64,000 nt of DNA from contig OX439038.1 in NCBI GenBank assembly GCA_949317995.1, forward strand, positions 70,132,659 through 70,196,658, given 5' to 3'. Under the pieces are notes generated by a model. The model had not been told where the DNA came from, did not search any database, and saw only the letters and a list, made by a program, of their open reading frames with translations. The translations under genes and the position numbers were made by a program. The DNA is from Acholoe squamosa. Taxonomy: Eukaryota > Annelida > Polychaeta > Phyllodocida > Polynoidae. Positions 35,310 through 45,399 of this stretch are shown one piece after another (within the stretch, counting starts at the first letter, position 1; each line of letters starts with the position of its first letter).

Positions 35310-36290
35310 CAAAACTACCAACAATGCACTTACTCCACACATTTGACTTCACCTTCGAAGCAACCAACTTGTACACAGACCTGTCTGAAATCGAGTGGTA
35401 CCTGGAACTGGAAGCTCTGGGAACCAATGGAACTACTCACCTGACCTATGACATAGAAGCAGCACCAGTTAACAACTTGGCGCATGCTCTTTGCCTCCTG
35501 TCAACTGCTCATCAATGGGGAGAAGGTCACCGGCAACAATGAAGACTATGCGCTCAAGGCACACATTTTGGACACTCTGTGTTAAAACAAAGAAGACAAA
35601 GAAACTCGCCTGAAAGGTTGTCAAAAGAACATGAAATACACCAGTGGGCACCAGGAAGTCCAAGGGGATAACAATGCAGGAGGGACGGCTCGAAGAAGAG
35701 GGTTTTCCTCTCGCAACAAGCATTCCTTAGTGATAAGACCGCACCTGGATCTGATTAAGCAGTGCAAGGTGTTTCCTCCTCACTGTGAGATTAAGTTCAT
35801 CTTCGAAAAAACCAGCCCAACTTCTACATGATGCAAGCAGCCAATCAAAACTTCTGGATCAAAATCACAAAAGCTGAAATGTCCCTTCTCCAGAAGAGTG
35901 TCGACAACAAGGTGGCTGAAACTCATGCTTTAAGTGTGTGAAGCCCTGATATGGGTCCAATTAACTATCATATAGCAAGGTGTAAAGTCACAAAGCACAC
36001 CCTGGACGGTGGTTCACAAGAACGGACACTACTCAAATCCCAACAAGAATAGTCCTGTGTATGATTAAGGAAACAGCAGCTGCTGGGACTAAGACAGAAA
36101 ATCGCTTCAACTGCAAACACTTCAACGTGAAGGAAATTTGCGTAAGGTACGACAACCAAAAGTTTGAATGGAAGATCAACTTTAAAACCGGCAAATGTGT
36201 GAGAGACCATAGTCAAATGTACAGAGACAGCGGACTTTTGGCTCTGGGTCAAGACTGTGGAATAAATTTGTTTTCCATATATAACCATGT
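35310..36290 (+). pseudogene. F54H12.2-like (hexon-type) capsid protein of the second Polinton lineage
   Basis: The pieces follow the order of this double-jelly-roll capsid family. An N-terminal block ends in APVNNLAHAL (35465-35495), like the APVNNLAHSL of the 48.4-kb gene. A middle block has HPHLDLIKQCKVFPPHCEI-type sequence (35740-35795) and a C-terminal block has NCKHFNVKEICVRYDNQKFEW (shortened: KHFNVKEICVRYDN, 36115-36165) and LLALGQDCGI. Frame changes near 35500, 35580-35640 and 35810 and stops at 35919-36000 break it. It is clearly diverged from the other MCP in the window. Confidence 0.7.
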
Positions 36291-36604
36291 ACTCGGCTTT
36301 TAAGCACCATGTAATGAAAAATACCACTCTCACCATGTGCTCTACTTGAATTGTCAATAAAACACGATAGACTTTAAAGGAACATGTTGGGTTTTTTAAC
36401 ATTTCCCATGTATTGCGTAAATCCTTAATAATATTTCATCAGCAATTGCGCAATACCCATTTGTTATTTCGTCATGGGTATTGTGCAATTTCATAAACCA
36501 TTGCACAATACCTGTTCATACGTAGGTCTTATGTTCCTGGGGTCATTTCTGGTTTGTAAGTAGGTCAAACTCAAGGATTGCACAATAATTGTAATATGAG
36601 TAAC
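36250..36604 (+). repeat. Direct repeat copy 2 after the capsid fragment
   Basis: It is a near-identical copy of 34476-35195 without the insertion, and includes an AATAAAAC polyadenylation-like signal at 36356. The pair flanks the capsid remnant. Confidence 0.8.
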
Positions 36605-36775
36605 TAGGTCAAAACGTAGTCATAACGTATAATGCAGCTCTCTGATTGGTCGAAAAAACTAGGTTATGACCTTGTTACATCACTTCCTGTAAAATCCCGG
36701 CCTCTGATTGGTTAAAACTGGGTCAAATGGGGTCACTTTCATTCTGCCAGTAGGTCATGACCTAGTTAGTAGCTG

Positions 36776-37050
36776 TTCCTATGTGCTGAGTTTGCATGTA
36801 CATACTACTATCAGTAAGACCAATTCTCGTGTACTGTTACATTCATCTCATGTTGTTTTACTGAGACATTTTTAAAATCCATCTAATCGTATATCATTCT
36901 GCCTATTTAGGGGTGTAGGAAAGGGGGGTCTGGGGGGCCTGGGTCCCCTCAGTTATAAAGGATCAGGGGCCTCAGTATGTCTAGGTCCCCTCAAAATTTG
37001 TCAAGAATTCATAATAAATTGGACAAGAAGCTAAGTTTTGCATCTCAAAT
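36776..37050. other. Intergenic, nothing recognised
   Basis: It includes a GGGGTGTAGGAAAGGGGGGT purine-rich stretch. No gene. Confidence 0.4.
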
Positions 37051-37069
37051 TAGATTAATTAACCCATTG

Positions 37070-37165
37070 AGGGTTAGCATCGACTATAGTCAACACCATG
37101 GTAGGCCTAGCATCGACTATAGTTGACACCATGGTAGGCCTAGCGTTGACTATAGTCAAGGCCAT
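37070..37165. repeat. Tandem repeat of ~40 bp
   Basis: Three units contain AGCATCGACTATAGTYRACA followed by CCATGGTAGGCCT. Each unit contains the palindrome-like GACTATAGTC. Confidence 0.8.
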
Positions 37166-37234
37166 TATATAGCATTTGTATATGAATTAAAAAAAAGGCT
37201 TGTCCTCTAAAAACTATATTTTTTTTCAGAGGCC

Positions 37235-38345
37235 GTCTGATCTCACAAATAAGACACTATCCCTCAACTAATGCTCATTTGAGGGATAGTGTCACCTATC
37301 TTGACACTGTCCCTCAAAAGTGGCATTAAAGCACAAATGACATTAAATCACAAATGGCATCATCCCACAAACAAGACACTATCTCACAAATGAGACATTA
37401 TCCCACAAATGGTGACCATTTTAGGGATAGTGTCACCTGTCATAACAGAATCCCTCAAAACAGGCATTAACTTACAAATGACATTAAACCCCAAATGACA
37501 TTAACCCACAAGTGAGACAATATGAAATAAATGATATATTCAATAGGCCTAAAGATCTCTGGGCTAGAGGGGGCAAGTATTAAATCACAAATGACATTAA
37601 CCCACAAAAAAAGTTCTCACAAATCCCACAAAAGAGGCATTATCTCTAAAATGGTTCATTTCAGGGATAGTGGCATATGTAGAGACATTATCTGACAAAA
37701 TCACAAATAACACTAACAAACAAGAAGGTCAGTTTCATTTGTAATTTAATTAATGGATGGTGTCCCTACATATGCCACTACCCCTCAAGTGGTACTAGTG
37801 TCTAGTGAGATGGCAGAGGAAGCCTGACTACTGTGTGGTCCAGGCTATTGGAGCCATTTTTGAAAACTCCAGTATTTTGCTGGCATCAACTTGCTACATA
37901 TGGAAAGATAAGCAAAGATAGAAAAAGACACAATGTGGCACAATGAGTGGATCCCTCACTATATTTCAAGCTCACACCGCATAGCCAATACCAAACTGTA
38001 GTTTAAGTCCTGCCTAGTAGTTTGATTGCAAACTAAAGAGGTACCTGTTGGAATGGCAATAACCCATTTGTGTCGTTAAATCAAATCATCAGTATCTTAA
38101 TATTATTTGTGCCTTAATACAATATTTGAGGGATAGTGTCTTGACAGGTACTGTTTGAGGGATAGTGTTTTGTTTGTGAGATAGTGTCTTGTTTGTGGGT
38201 TAATGTCATCTGTGATTTAGTGTCATTTGTGCTTTAATGCCACTTTTTAGGGATAGTGTCCTGACATGTGACACTATCCCTCAAAAAGGCACTTTTTGAG
38301 GGATACTGCCTGTTTGTGAGATAGTGTCCCGACACTGTCCCCATG
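37235..38345. repeat. Inverted repeat region made of TTGAGGGATAGTGTC and ACAAATGACATTAA motifs
   Basis: Left arm (37240-37720) has many copies of GACACTATCCCTCAA, ACAAATGACATTAA and CACAAAYRAGACACTATC. Right arm (38120-38345) carries the same words in inverse order and strand. Individual motifs also pair locally as hairpins (37255-37290, 38265-38300). Confidence 0.75.
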
Positions 38346-39245
38346 GCCAGGGTAACTGATTTTGCTCTGCCCTTAAAGGGTTAATACAGAAATGTAATAA
38401 GAAAAATACCTGAATTCAACAAAAATTACTTTTCTATACAAATTCTATGTAGGTTTACATAGGTGTCATCATGCTTAAGCTGACAGTTTAAGGTGAATGT
38501 GATGAATGGGCCCCCAATGGAGATTTGCTTCCTATGCCTCTGACTATTGGAATGCTGCAACTGCCCATGTAAAACAGGGCTGTGCAATATGGGGCTTCAT
38601 GTTCTGTATGCAACTTGATAAAGAGGTGTCTTAAGTTGATGCTTGTTTATTTATTTGTGTGTTTCAACTTTGTTTGTATAAATACCTCATTAAAAATAAT
38701 ACACACATGTAGTAAAACAGTGTATGCCACATTATAACAGTAACTCCATGATAATAACATGCCCGTATCTTTCTGTAGTATCACCCATTTGGCCGATTTA
38801 CCTGTCTTTCTCTATGCCGGTTTTACTGTTTTGGAAATGCTCCCATTTATGACCTAGGACCTATAGTGCACCACATCCTTTAGGCCGTACCTTTCCCCAA
38901 CCACTGCCTTCCACCCCCAACATGTTGACCCCCTTGTACCCATGCACCCATGCAGGTCAGAAATGCCTCCATTGAATGCTATGTCATCCATTTGACCTAC
39001 GACCCACCATTCCCATATATCTTCCACTGTGCCACGCCCTCAATGCTTCATAACCCACCCCCTTCCCTCTGTACCCCCTCCACATACTATACCCTCTCTT
39101 GTCTGCACAGTCTCTCTAGCTCACTGACCCTGGCCGGCTGATACACTTCTTCAGCATGAGAGGTCTAATCAGGGTAGATTTATTTACCTTGGTTCTATCA
39201 ACTTAAAATAGAATATCAAAAACAGTAAAAAAAGAATTAAAGGTG
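38346..39245. other. Intergenic, nothing recognised
   Basis: Pyrimidine-rich near 38880-39110. The short frames there have no coding features. Confidence 0.45.
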
Positions 39246-39248
39246 AAG

Positions 39249-39565
39249 GACAGTCTACTGGGTAGTGCAGAAATAAGACTAGTTGAAGGAGTTAGTAGAC
39301 TTACATTATTGGTTCTTTGGTGTGAGCAGTCTGTCACTTATATATATATATGGATGTAACAGTGGCATCACAGCAACTTCCCTATTTTTTCCTCCTTTAC
39401 TCTTTACTCCTTTTTATGGAGTTGCAATGAAATATTCATACCAATAGGTATTAGGTGAATGAGCTCATGCTATGGCCTTATTGGGAGAATTTCGCCACAT
39501 ACATGAATTAGAAGTGCACTGTGGAAACCAGCCATGACCCCCAAGATCGCTGCATAGACTGAAGC
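39249..39565 (+). repeat. Interspersed repeat R, copy without Polinton
   Basis: It matches 6919-7180 from ACAGTCTACTGGG onward and continues leftward through unrelated sequence, representing the pre-insertion state of the 6.9-kb site. Confidence 0.75.
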
Positions 39566-40231
39566 ACCCATCATATTATATTAGGGTTTACAGAGATATA
39601 TGAGGCCTGTACCCTACTTTTGGCAGCCATTTCCTGCCCCCTGAGACTACCTTATTCTTGACCGGTACCAATTGTATAGTGACCCCCATGGGGGTTTTCT
39701 GTCTCCATACCAACTGATTTACCACACATCTACCCTCATTGTCCATGTCTTTCTATCAGCAAGCATAAGGAAAGTCACATGTAAGCACTTGAACTAATGA
39801 GAGGGCAGGGCAGAATGGTCTGGTTTAGCTACATGAAGGATATACCTATGTCCTTTGGTCATTTTGGTGCTTGAGCGTCACTCTGGTGACAAGGAGCTTA
39901 GATACAGTAGGAGGGGTCACTGAGAGTATAGTCTATGGGTAGACTGTGACAGGCCACCCCCCTCTACCCCCCTCCCTTGAAACTAAGCTACCTTGTGTCT
40001 TCAGTGTATACTTCTATAGAGGATTAGGTGGATTATGAAGTTGCGGTATTCCTTTATCAGGGTGATACCAAAGGGGAAGAAGGAACCACCTAAACCAAAA
40101 AATCCTGCTGAATCCAGGATTTGTGATCATGATTCTCAGAAGTTGACTAAAAGTACCCAAAAATGAGGTTTGATGATGAAAATATTTCAAAATGTACAAA
40201 AGTAATATTGATATGATTAGAAGTCTTTTTA
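39566..40231. other. Left flank of Polinton element 2, nothing recognised
   Basis: No gene or repeat is supported. It ends at the target duplication GATAGA (40232-40237). Confidence 0.5.
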
Positions 40232-40237
40232 GATAGA

Positions 40238-40403
40238 AGCTAATCTAAGGATATTACTCACTGGGCATGCAGCCAATCAGAGGCCTCCATTTGGTCACAT
40301 GACCCGTTACCATGGCAACATGACCTACTTAGGGGATTAGCGATCACCACTCAGCCAATCAGAGGCCAGCATTCTGGTAACCATGGTAACATGACCTAAT
40401 TAG
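40238..40403 (+). repeat. Left terminal inverted repeat
   Basis: AGCTAATCTAAGGATATTAC onward is inverse to ...GTAATATCCTTAGATTAGCT at 50158-50177. The last 31 bp of the right end (50178-50208) have no partner on the left. Further inward it carries GGTCACATGACC, CCATGGCAACATGACCTA and CCAATCAGAGGCC. Confidence 0.85.
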
Positions 40404-40594
40404 GGGATTAGTGCGGTCACGTGACGCCTTGTTTGTAAACAACAACACGTGGTGTAGCCACGTGGTGTAGTCACGTGGTCCCTTGTTTGTAAACAAAGGG
40501 GCGTGGCTAATTATGTAAATGAGATATATCTAATGCAATTTTTTTTTTAATTCTATTTTATCAAAAATATAAATACAAGTATATACATTCATCT

Positions 40595-40768
40595 TTAATC
40601 ATAATCCAGACTGTACATAGTGTAATCTTTGTATACGGTTTTCATGCAAACGTTCTTTCGAAATGAAGGAATGGTGTGAGTCATACCCCCTGTCCACAAT
40701 TCATCTAAATTATAATAGAAATCCGCTGAAGTATAATACCAAGTATGCCATTCAGTTTGTGTGGACAT
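40595..40768 (-). CDS. Small leftward gene 'c' of Polinton 2, 57 residues
   Basis: ATG at 40768 to TAA at 40595, uninterrupted. The product begins MSTQTEWHTWYYTSADF and is rich in Tyr, Trp and Thr, ending YTMYSLDYD, with no membrane segment. It starts 60 bp after gene b stops on the same strand, so the two probably share a transcript. No family recognised. Its intact frame beside heavily mutated neighbours is the main support. Confidence 0.45.
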   Translation of the reverse strand: MSTQTEWHTWYYTSADFYYNLDELWTGGMTHTIPSFRKNVCMKTVYKDYTMYSLDYD

Positions 40769-40828
40769 GGCTTCTCAGTAGAGCGTTCTGTATATTTTCA
40801 AAATGAAACTCTCTACAGAGCACACGAT

Positions 40829-41155
40829 CTAAACACTCTTGACAGAAGGTATTGAATATTCTCTAAGAGTTATGACAACACATATCCCGTAAAAAGTCTG
40901 AGTTTTCCTTGTATACCGTCTTTTGATGAGAGGACAAGTTTTCTGATTGTGAAATTGATATAGTCCTATCAATCTGTCTGTGAAGACATCGGTCCCTCTC
41001 CAGAAAACATCTTTGAAACACTCTTTCAACGAATTGAATGTCCGATTAGAAATGATTCCTTTATGAACATTTTGTTTTAACAATGGTGCTTTAAAGAACA
41101 GCACATCTGTTGCATTGATTATTTCCCATGTGTAAAAGGGTTCGCAAGTGCACAT
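40829..41155 (-). CDS. Small leftward gene 'b' of Polinton 2, 108 residues
   Basis: ATG at 41155, one base after the TAA of gene a, to a stop at 40829. The product starts MCTCEPFYTWEIINATDVLF, has three more Cys further on, and a basic stretch (CPLIKRRYTRKTQ). Complete open frame. It shows no polymerase or nuclease motif that I know. Tight spacing with gene a suggests co-transcription. Unknown function. Confidence 0.5.
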   Translation of the reverse strand: MCTCEPFYTWEIINATDVLFFKAPLLKQNVHKGIISNRTFNSLKECFKDVFWRGTDVFTDRLIGLYQFHNQKTCPLIKRRYTRKTQTFYGICVVITLREYSIPSVKSV

Positions 41156-41156
41156 A

Positions 41157-41529
41157 TTATCCTTTTAACAATGAACCAGTAGGTGAGCTAGTACCTTGAA
41201 CGTTAGAGGTTCCAGCCAGAAGAGTTATATCCATGGGCGACGGAGTGGTAATAATGTGCGATCTTGTACAGCATCCAAGATATTTTTTACCCGCCTCAGC
41301 ATCTTTAGCCAGAGCTGCGATGTCTATGGATTTAGGTGTGAGCAGCAGCAGCAGCATCATCATCAGCAGCAGCAGCACCACCACCACCACCAGCAGCGTC
41401 CAACCATCCATAGGGATCGAAATAAAATTCGTTGTTAGCGTCACCTGTGAACAGATCTCAAAGGATCTCAATATCCGTGGGGGAATATGGTGACGGTGTA
41501 GTAGTCGGTAGAGAGGTCGGTGTTTCCAT
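41157..41529 (-). pseudogene. Small leftward gene 'a' of Polinton 2
   Basis: ATG at 41529 opens METPTSLPTTTPSPYSPTD. TGA interrupts codon 24 (41458-41460). The frame continues FTGDANNEFYFDPYGWLDA into a Gly5-Ala4-Asp3-Ala5 triplet run. There the frame changes and continues as PKSIDIAALAKDAEAGKKYL to a TAA at 41157. The frame change sits in the triplet run, where slippage is likely. The hydrophobic Val/Leu run predicted in another frame is a shadow of these triplets. Unknown product; the leader upstream of the ATG is conserved in three Polinton copies in this window. Confidence 0.5.
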
Positions 41530-41665
41530 GATGAAGGTGGCAGAGAAAGTGTGAGGGACCAAAATTTCACTTTCCCTTATGTAACCGTCCAAGAAAAGCC
41601 TCTCAACTGTGGTTTTAAATCATTCAAAGACTTAAAAGAGATTTAATCCCATTTTCACAGAGACT
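41530..41665 (-). promoter_or_regulatory. Conserved leader/promoter of the leftward cluster
   Basis: About 135 bp are conserved with 4660-4786 (inverse) and 7718-7860, more so than the coding sequence after the ATG. No clear TATA box seen. Confidence 0.45.
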
Positions 41666-41764
41666 TACCACACATCCACCCTTGTAGTCACAGACAGAGT
41701 GGCAGACATGCACCCTGGGGTATGTTCCTGTGATGCATAGACAGGTAGGTAGGTAGGGGCCAAA

Positions 41765-41934
41765 GTACCTCGGATATTAGGCCAGGTGCGACCCTCTCAA
41801 GGGTGTACCTTATAGGTAGGGGTTACTACTGAAATGTCCAAAAAAAAAAGAAATAAATAAATAAAGCTTGCAGATACACTTTATAGCATTCCCTCAAGTT
41901 GGGGGTGTTCCTTATATGTGAGGTACTACGGTAG
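41765..41934. mobile_element. Small MITE-like insertion (~170 bp)
   Basis: AGTACCTCGGATATTAGG at the left and CCTTATATGTGAGGTACT at the right form inverted ends, with GGGTGT near each. Related sequence is present at 3988 in element 1. Confidence 0.5.
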
Positions 41935-42298
41935 GTAGGTAGGCGGGGAGGTGTGCACGTGTTCACCATTTTTTGGCGCCACGCGCGCTGCTGCTGCTGT
42001 TGCGCACCCCACACCTCGGCTAGTGAGTGATCCAATTAAAACACTTTGACTTCTCTGTTACAAGATTATATTTTCCCCCTACTGTTAACCACCCCCTGTA
42101 GTTTTTGTATACAGACTTTGAACGTCTTAATCTCCTAACGAGCCATAATCCCCTTATATGTGTAAGTCGCATTAAGGTAATTATCACAGTTGTTAAACCT
42201 ATGTATCCCACCTGATACCCTTGTTCCAAAAGCATTTTGTCCCCTTGATGCGGGGTGAAAGGATCCAGGTGAAAACGAGATTAGATGATTCTCTCAAC

Positions 42299-42305
42299 TA
42301 TATAA
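42299..42305 (+). promoter_or_regulatory. TATA box of the rightward (structural) gene cluster
   Basis: TATATAA lies within ~90 bp conserved with element 1 (3440-3530, inverse). It lies 229 bp before the first ATG of the cluster at 42534. Confidence 0.6.
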
Positions 42306-42533
42306 GGAGCCCTGATTTTTCTTGGAAGGGCAGAACACGGCCGCTGTCTCTTTTGACACCACCACCACCACTGCTTCTACCACTGCTGCTTGCTGCTTGC
42401 TGCCACCTCCACCGTCACTGTAGATACCTGTTTACCACCTACACTCTAGGAGATAATTCCGTCACTCTCTTTATTATTTTCTATTTGAGCTTTTATTTTA
42501 TTTTCACTCTTTTTTTTAAGTATTCCACTCAAG

Positions 42534-43232
42534 ATGGAGCGAGGTTTTAAAAAAACGATTAGGGAAACCCCATCTATTTTCTTATCTCAACATAGAGATC
42601 GGCACATATTTCAGTCTCATGTCTCTTTTAAGGCAATAAATAATTTAATGAAAAGCAAAGGAATTTAGGAATTTAGTTGCAGTGCCAGTATCAGCAGCAG
42701 TAGTACCAAAAGTAATAGTAGTGATAGAAATAGTGAAAGCGGTAGGAGCAGAAGAAGAAGAAATACCACCAGGGAAAGGAGTAGTAGTAGTAGTAGAAGA
42801 AGTAGCTACTCTTCTTCGGCAGCTGTAGCAGCAGTAGCAGCAGTAGTAGCTGCAGTAGAAGCAGTAGAAGCAGCAGCAGTTGCAACTGCAAAAGAAGTAG
42901 AAGAAGTAGTAAAAAAAGAAAAAATAGAGGTATGGCCGAAAGCTGTCTTTAAAGAAAGGAATTTACTCCATTACTGTTTGATAACCACCCTGAGTGCACC
43001 CACTCGTTTGGCATTTCATGAAAATAAAGAGTGTTCAAATATGGTGAGAATAAGCACTATGAAAAGATTCGACGAGGACATTGGTTATTTGGGGGTAACC
43101 GCCGCTCCCACTCGGTGGGTGTGGGTGGTGGTCGACGTGAACACGATCTGGAATCGTTTCGAAGGAGTCACCTGTTATCCGGCCTATTACAATGAGGCCG
43201 AATTGAAGAAGAAGGGGACGTTCTACTTTTAA
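42534..43232 (+). pseudogene. First rightward gene of Polinton 2: Ser/Arg- and Ala-rich protein, one stop
   Basis: From ATG at 42534 (MERGFKKTIRETPSIF) one frame runs to TAA at 43232, 233 codons, broken only by TAG at 42666-42668. After the stop comes a Ser/Arg tract (about residues 48-90), an Ala/Val/Glu helix (AAVEAVEAAAVATAKEVEE), and a ~95-residue globular end containing RWVWVVVDVNTIWNRF and ending KKKGTFYF. The triplet-rich middle hides the gene; the Leu-rich frame on the other strand is a shadow. It is the first gene after the TATA box. No family recognised. The RS tract suggests nucleic-acid or splicing-factor contact, as speculation. Confidence 0.6.
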
Positions 43233-43615
43233 GATTACATTCCAGTTTGTGTTTGTTGCCACTGTGCTGTTACCCCTGATACCTTTTTGGATACAGTTAG
43301 AGGAAAAAAGATTGCCCCCCTTTATTTTTTTATTTTTTTGAATAAATGCTTTTATGGATATATGACATGTCAATTTGAGTGAAAATAAAATGTATTGCAT
43401 AAGAGAAAAAAAAATATGAGAGACAGTGATGTTATCGGGTGTCGTGAAACGTAACAAGATAGAATAAAACTCGCTACGACTCTTTCCTGACGACCACTCG
43501 TCATCGAGCCTTCAACTGAGGAACACCACGACCATATTAGTAGAAGTCACCACCACTTCTTTTACTTCTACTACTACTACTATTACTACTACGACCCCAT
43601 AAGGACCGCTGAAAA

Positions 43616-44332
43616 ATGTCGAGTGGTAAAATCACAACCTTCACCGAAATAGATTTTGATCCCCAACTACAAGGACCCTTCAGTTGCATCATCAGTGGTC
43701 CGTCTGGTTGTGGAAAATCACGCTTGGTGAATTGATTTCTGAGCGACATTAGCAATTTGGTCACACTGTCGGTGGAAAAGGTCTTTTACCATTACGGCGA
43801 GTGGCAGCCACTCTTTGAAAAAATGCAAAAAGACTACGGAGTGGAATTCAGAGAAGGTCTTCCCAGCAAAGAAGACATAGCGGGAGAAGAAAAAGAAGAA
43901 GAATCAACCATGCCTCGACCACACACTCTGCTGATATTGGACGATCTGATGAGCAGTTCCAACCAGGAAGTGGTAGACGAAATCTTCACCAAATATTCCC
44001 ATCACTGGAACATGAGCGTCATATATATCACTCAGAACCTATTCCAGAAATCACCCGAATTTCGAACTATGAGTCTGAACGCTCACTACATGATCATTTT
44101 TAAGAACCCTCGCGACATGGGACAAATAGGCGCTCTGTCTCGTCAGGTGTTTCCCTCCAAGGCAGCGTCCCTCTCTAGTATATTTACCCATGAACTCAAG
44201 CGTCCTCACTCATACCTGCTTCTGGACTTCAAGCAGACAACACCGTACGACCTGAGAATACGCTCCTCCCTGACGTCCATAGACAATCATATCGTGTTCG
44301 TTCCGCTAGACAAAAAGAGAAAGAGAAAGTAA
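43616..44332 (+). pseudogene. Polinton packaging ATPase (FtsK/HerA-like), premature stop after Walker A
   Basis: ATG at 43616 opens MSSGKITTFTEIDFDPQ. Walker A GPSGCGKSR lies at residues 28-36, and TGA follows at codon 40 (43733-43735). The frame then continues open to TAA at 44332, with Walker B LLILDDLM near residue 105 and a sensor-like YITQNLF near 140, ending in a basic KKRKRK tail. Total 238 codons, usual for genome-packaging ATPases of Polintons. It shares one base with the next gene (TAATG). The rest of the domain is well kept, so the stop looks recent. Confidence 0.85.
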
Positions 44333-44646
44333 TGGCTACTCATCAACTCAGAAGACATTACGGCACCCTTAAACACTTGGCAAAGTGTTCGCCGGAGGAT
44401 TGTGAGCATTTAATAGGCTCTGGAAGCGACGATTTGATCATGACATTGAGCGAAATCTGTCAGAATTTACTGGAGGGAAACATTCCACTCACCGAGAACC
44501 AACTGGAAAGTCTTCGAGAATCTGCTGATGTGTTGAGGACGGTGAGCAAAAAAGCTACCACCATCAAAAGAAAGAGAAACGTCTTGGTTCAAAAGGGTGG
44601 TTTCCTCATTCGGGCTCTGATCGGTCTGGCCTCCTGCTGCTGCTGA
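44332..44646 (+). CDS. Small basic Polinton protein, 104 residues
   Basis: This intact frame starts in the stop of the ATPase gene. It is helical with the pattern RRHYGTLKHLAKC, a middle LLEGNIPLTENQLESLRES, and a basic KRKRNVLVQKGGFLIRALI end. Proteins of this layout are very common beside capsid genes of Polinton/adinto-like elements in animals and are thought to be minor core or virion proteins; this is from general familiarity. It ends in four Cys where relatives usually have a Gly/Leu-rich hydrophobic tail. Confidence 0.65.
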   Translation: MATHQLRRHYGTLKHLAKCSPEDCEHLIGSGSDDLIMTLSEICQNLLEGNIPLTENQLESLRESADVLRTVSKKATTIKRKRNVLVQKGGFLIRALIGLASCCC

Positions 44647-44703
44647 TGAGCGTGAAAACAAGAACCCGTCCTCTTTCCCACTGCCGTATCCCCACCCTCC
44701 ACT

Positions 44704-45399
44704 ATGGCTTATTACTACAGACAGGCAGAACAAGGTCTTCATCCCACCGCCGCATTACACCAGGTGCTACTGTTTATCTACAGGGACTTGGACCTAGTGT
44801 GGAACGACCCCACTTTGAAATCGCGTGAAAAAATGCTGAAATACAAGAGGTTGTTGAATAGGTTATAATTCTTTCTCGCAAATCCAAACAACCACACGAT
44901 TGCTGCATCCGCTCTCGTACCACCACCGACCTCCCGAACTTCCCTCCTTGAGGTGTTGCTCAAACAAGTTCCACAGAGGAAACGCAACGCCACCACCAAG
45001 CTGTTTAAGAAACTGCAAAAAGCTGAGGAAGACAACGATGACTACTACTACGAGGACGCCACTCCCCTCTTCAGCGCCACCACCTCCCGTCGTAAGGATG
45101 TTGACTACAATGATGACGATGTTTACAAAACTCAGACTTCCAGCAGGAGATCACCTGCTACACCTCGCCCTTCCTCCGTCAGGAGGAGTAATCAAAGCAA
45201 AAAAAAAGAAAGGACGCAGTCGCCAAGTGTACTCCGACTCCGACTCACCGAGATGGCAAGGACTAAGAAACTGACCAAGAAGGAAAAAGAAAAGAGACGA
45301 GTGGTGGCTAAGTACACCGACGCCAAAGCACCCTCTAGTTTCACCAGCGTCACCAAACTCCAGAAACACCATTTCCGCGGTCGAAACTTGGCTTTCATC
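44704..45399 (+). pseudogene. Charged linker protein of Polinton 2, in frame with integrase
   Basis: ATG at 44704 opens MAYYYRQAEQGLHPTAALHQ. A short helical domain with WNDPTLKSREKMLKYKRLL follows and TAA interrupts at 44866. The same frame continues through a basic KRNATTKLFKKLQKAEED, an acidic DDYYYED, and Ser/Arg/Lys-rich sequence up to the integrase start at 45253 without a stop between. The N-terminal domain resembles a small protein seen before other Polinton structural genes. In-frame continuity with integrase could mean a fusion or loss of a stop. Function unknown; perhaps a core or scaffold role. Confidence 0.5.

Larger units (their letters stand above)
33910..36775 (+). mobile_element. 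Fragment of a second Polinton/Maverick lineage
   Basis: Three plus-strand remnants (adenain-like protease C-terminal half, a small helical protein, and an F54H12.2-like capsid protein) lie together. The right part (36600-36775) has CTGATTGG, GGTTATGACCTTG and GGTCATGACC motifs like a Polinton terminal repeat. The protein fragments differ clearly from their counterparts in the 40-kb element, so this is a different lineage. The left end was not found. Confidence 0.65.

Noticed and set aside
41157..41400. Val/Leu run looking like a membrane segment
   Set aside because: It is produced by GGT and GCT triplets read in the wrong frame of gene a.
42691..42891. Leu-rich minus-strand open frame
   Set aside because: It is a complement of the Ser/Arg and Ala triplets of the plus-strand gene at 42534-43232.
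41530..43600. A decayed DNA polymerase B gene
   Set aside because: No stretch in any frame shows exonuclease or palm motifs; the region is accounted for by a leader, a MITE, a promoter and the Ser/Arg/Ala-rich gene.
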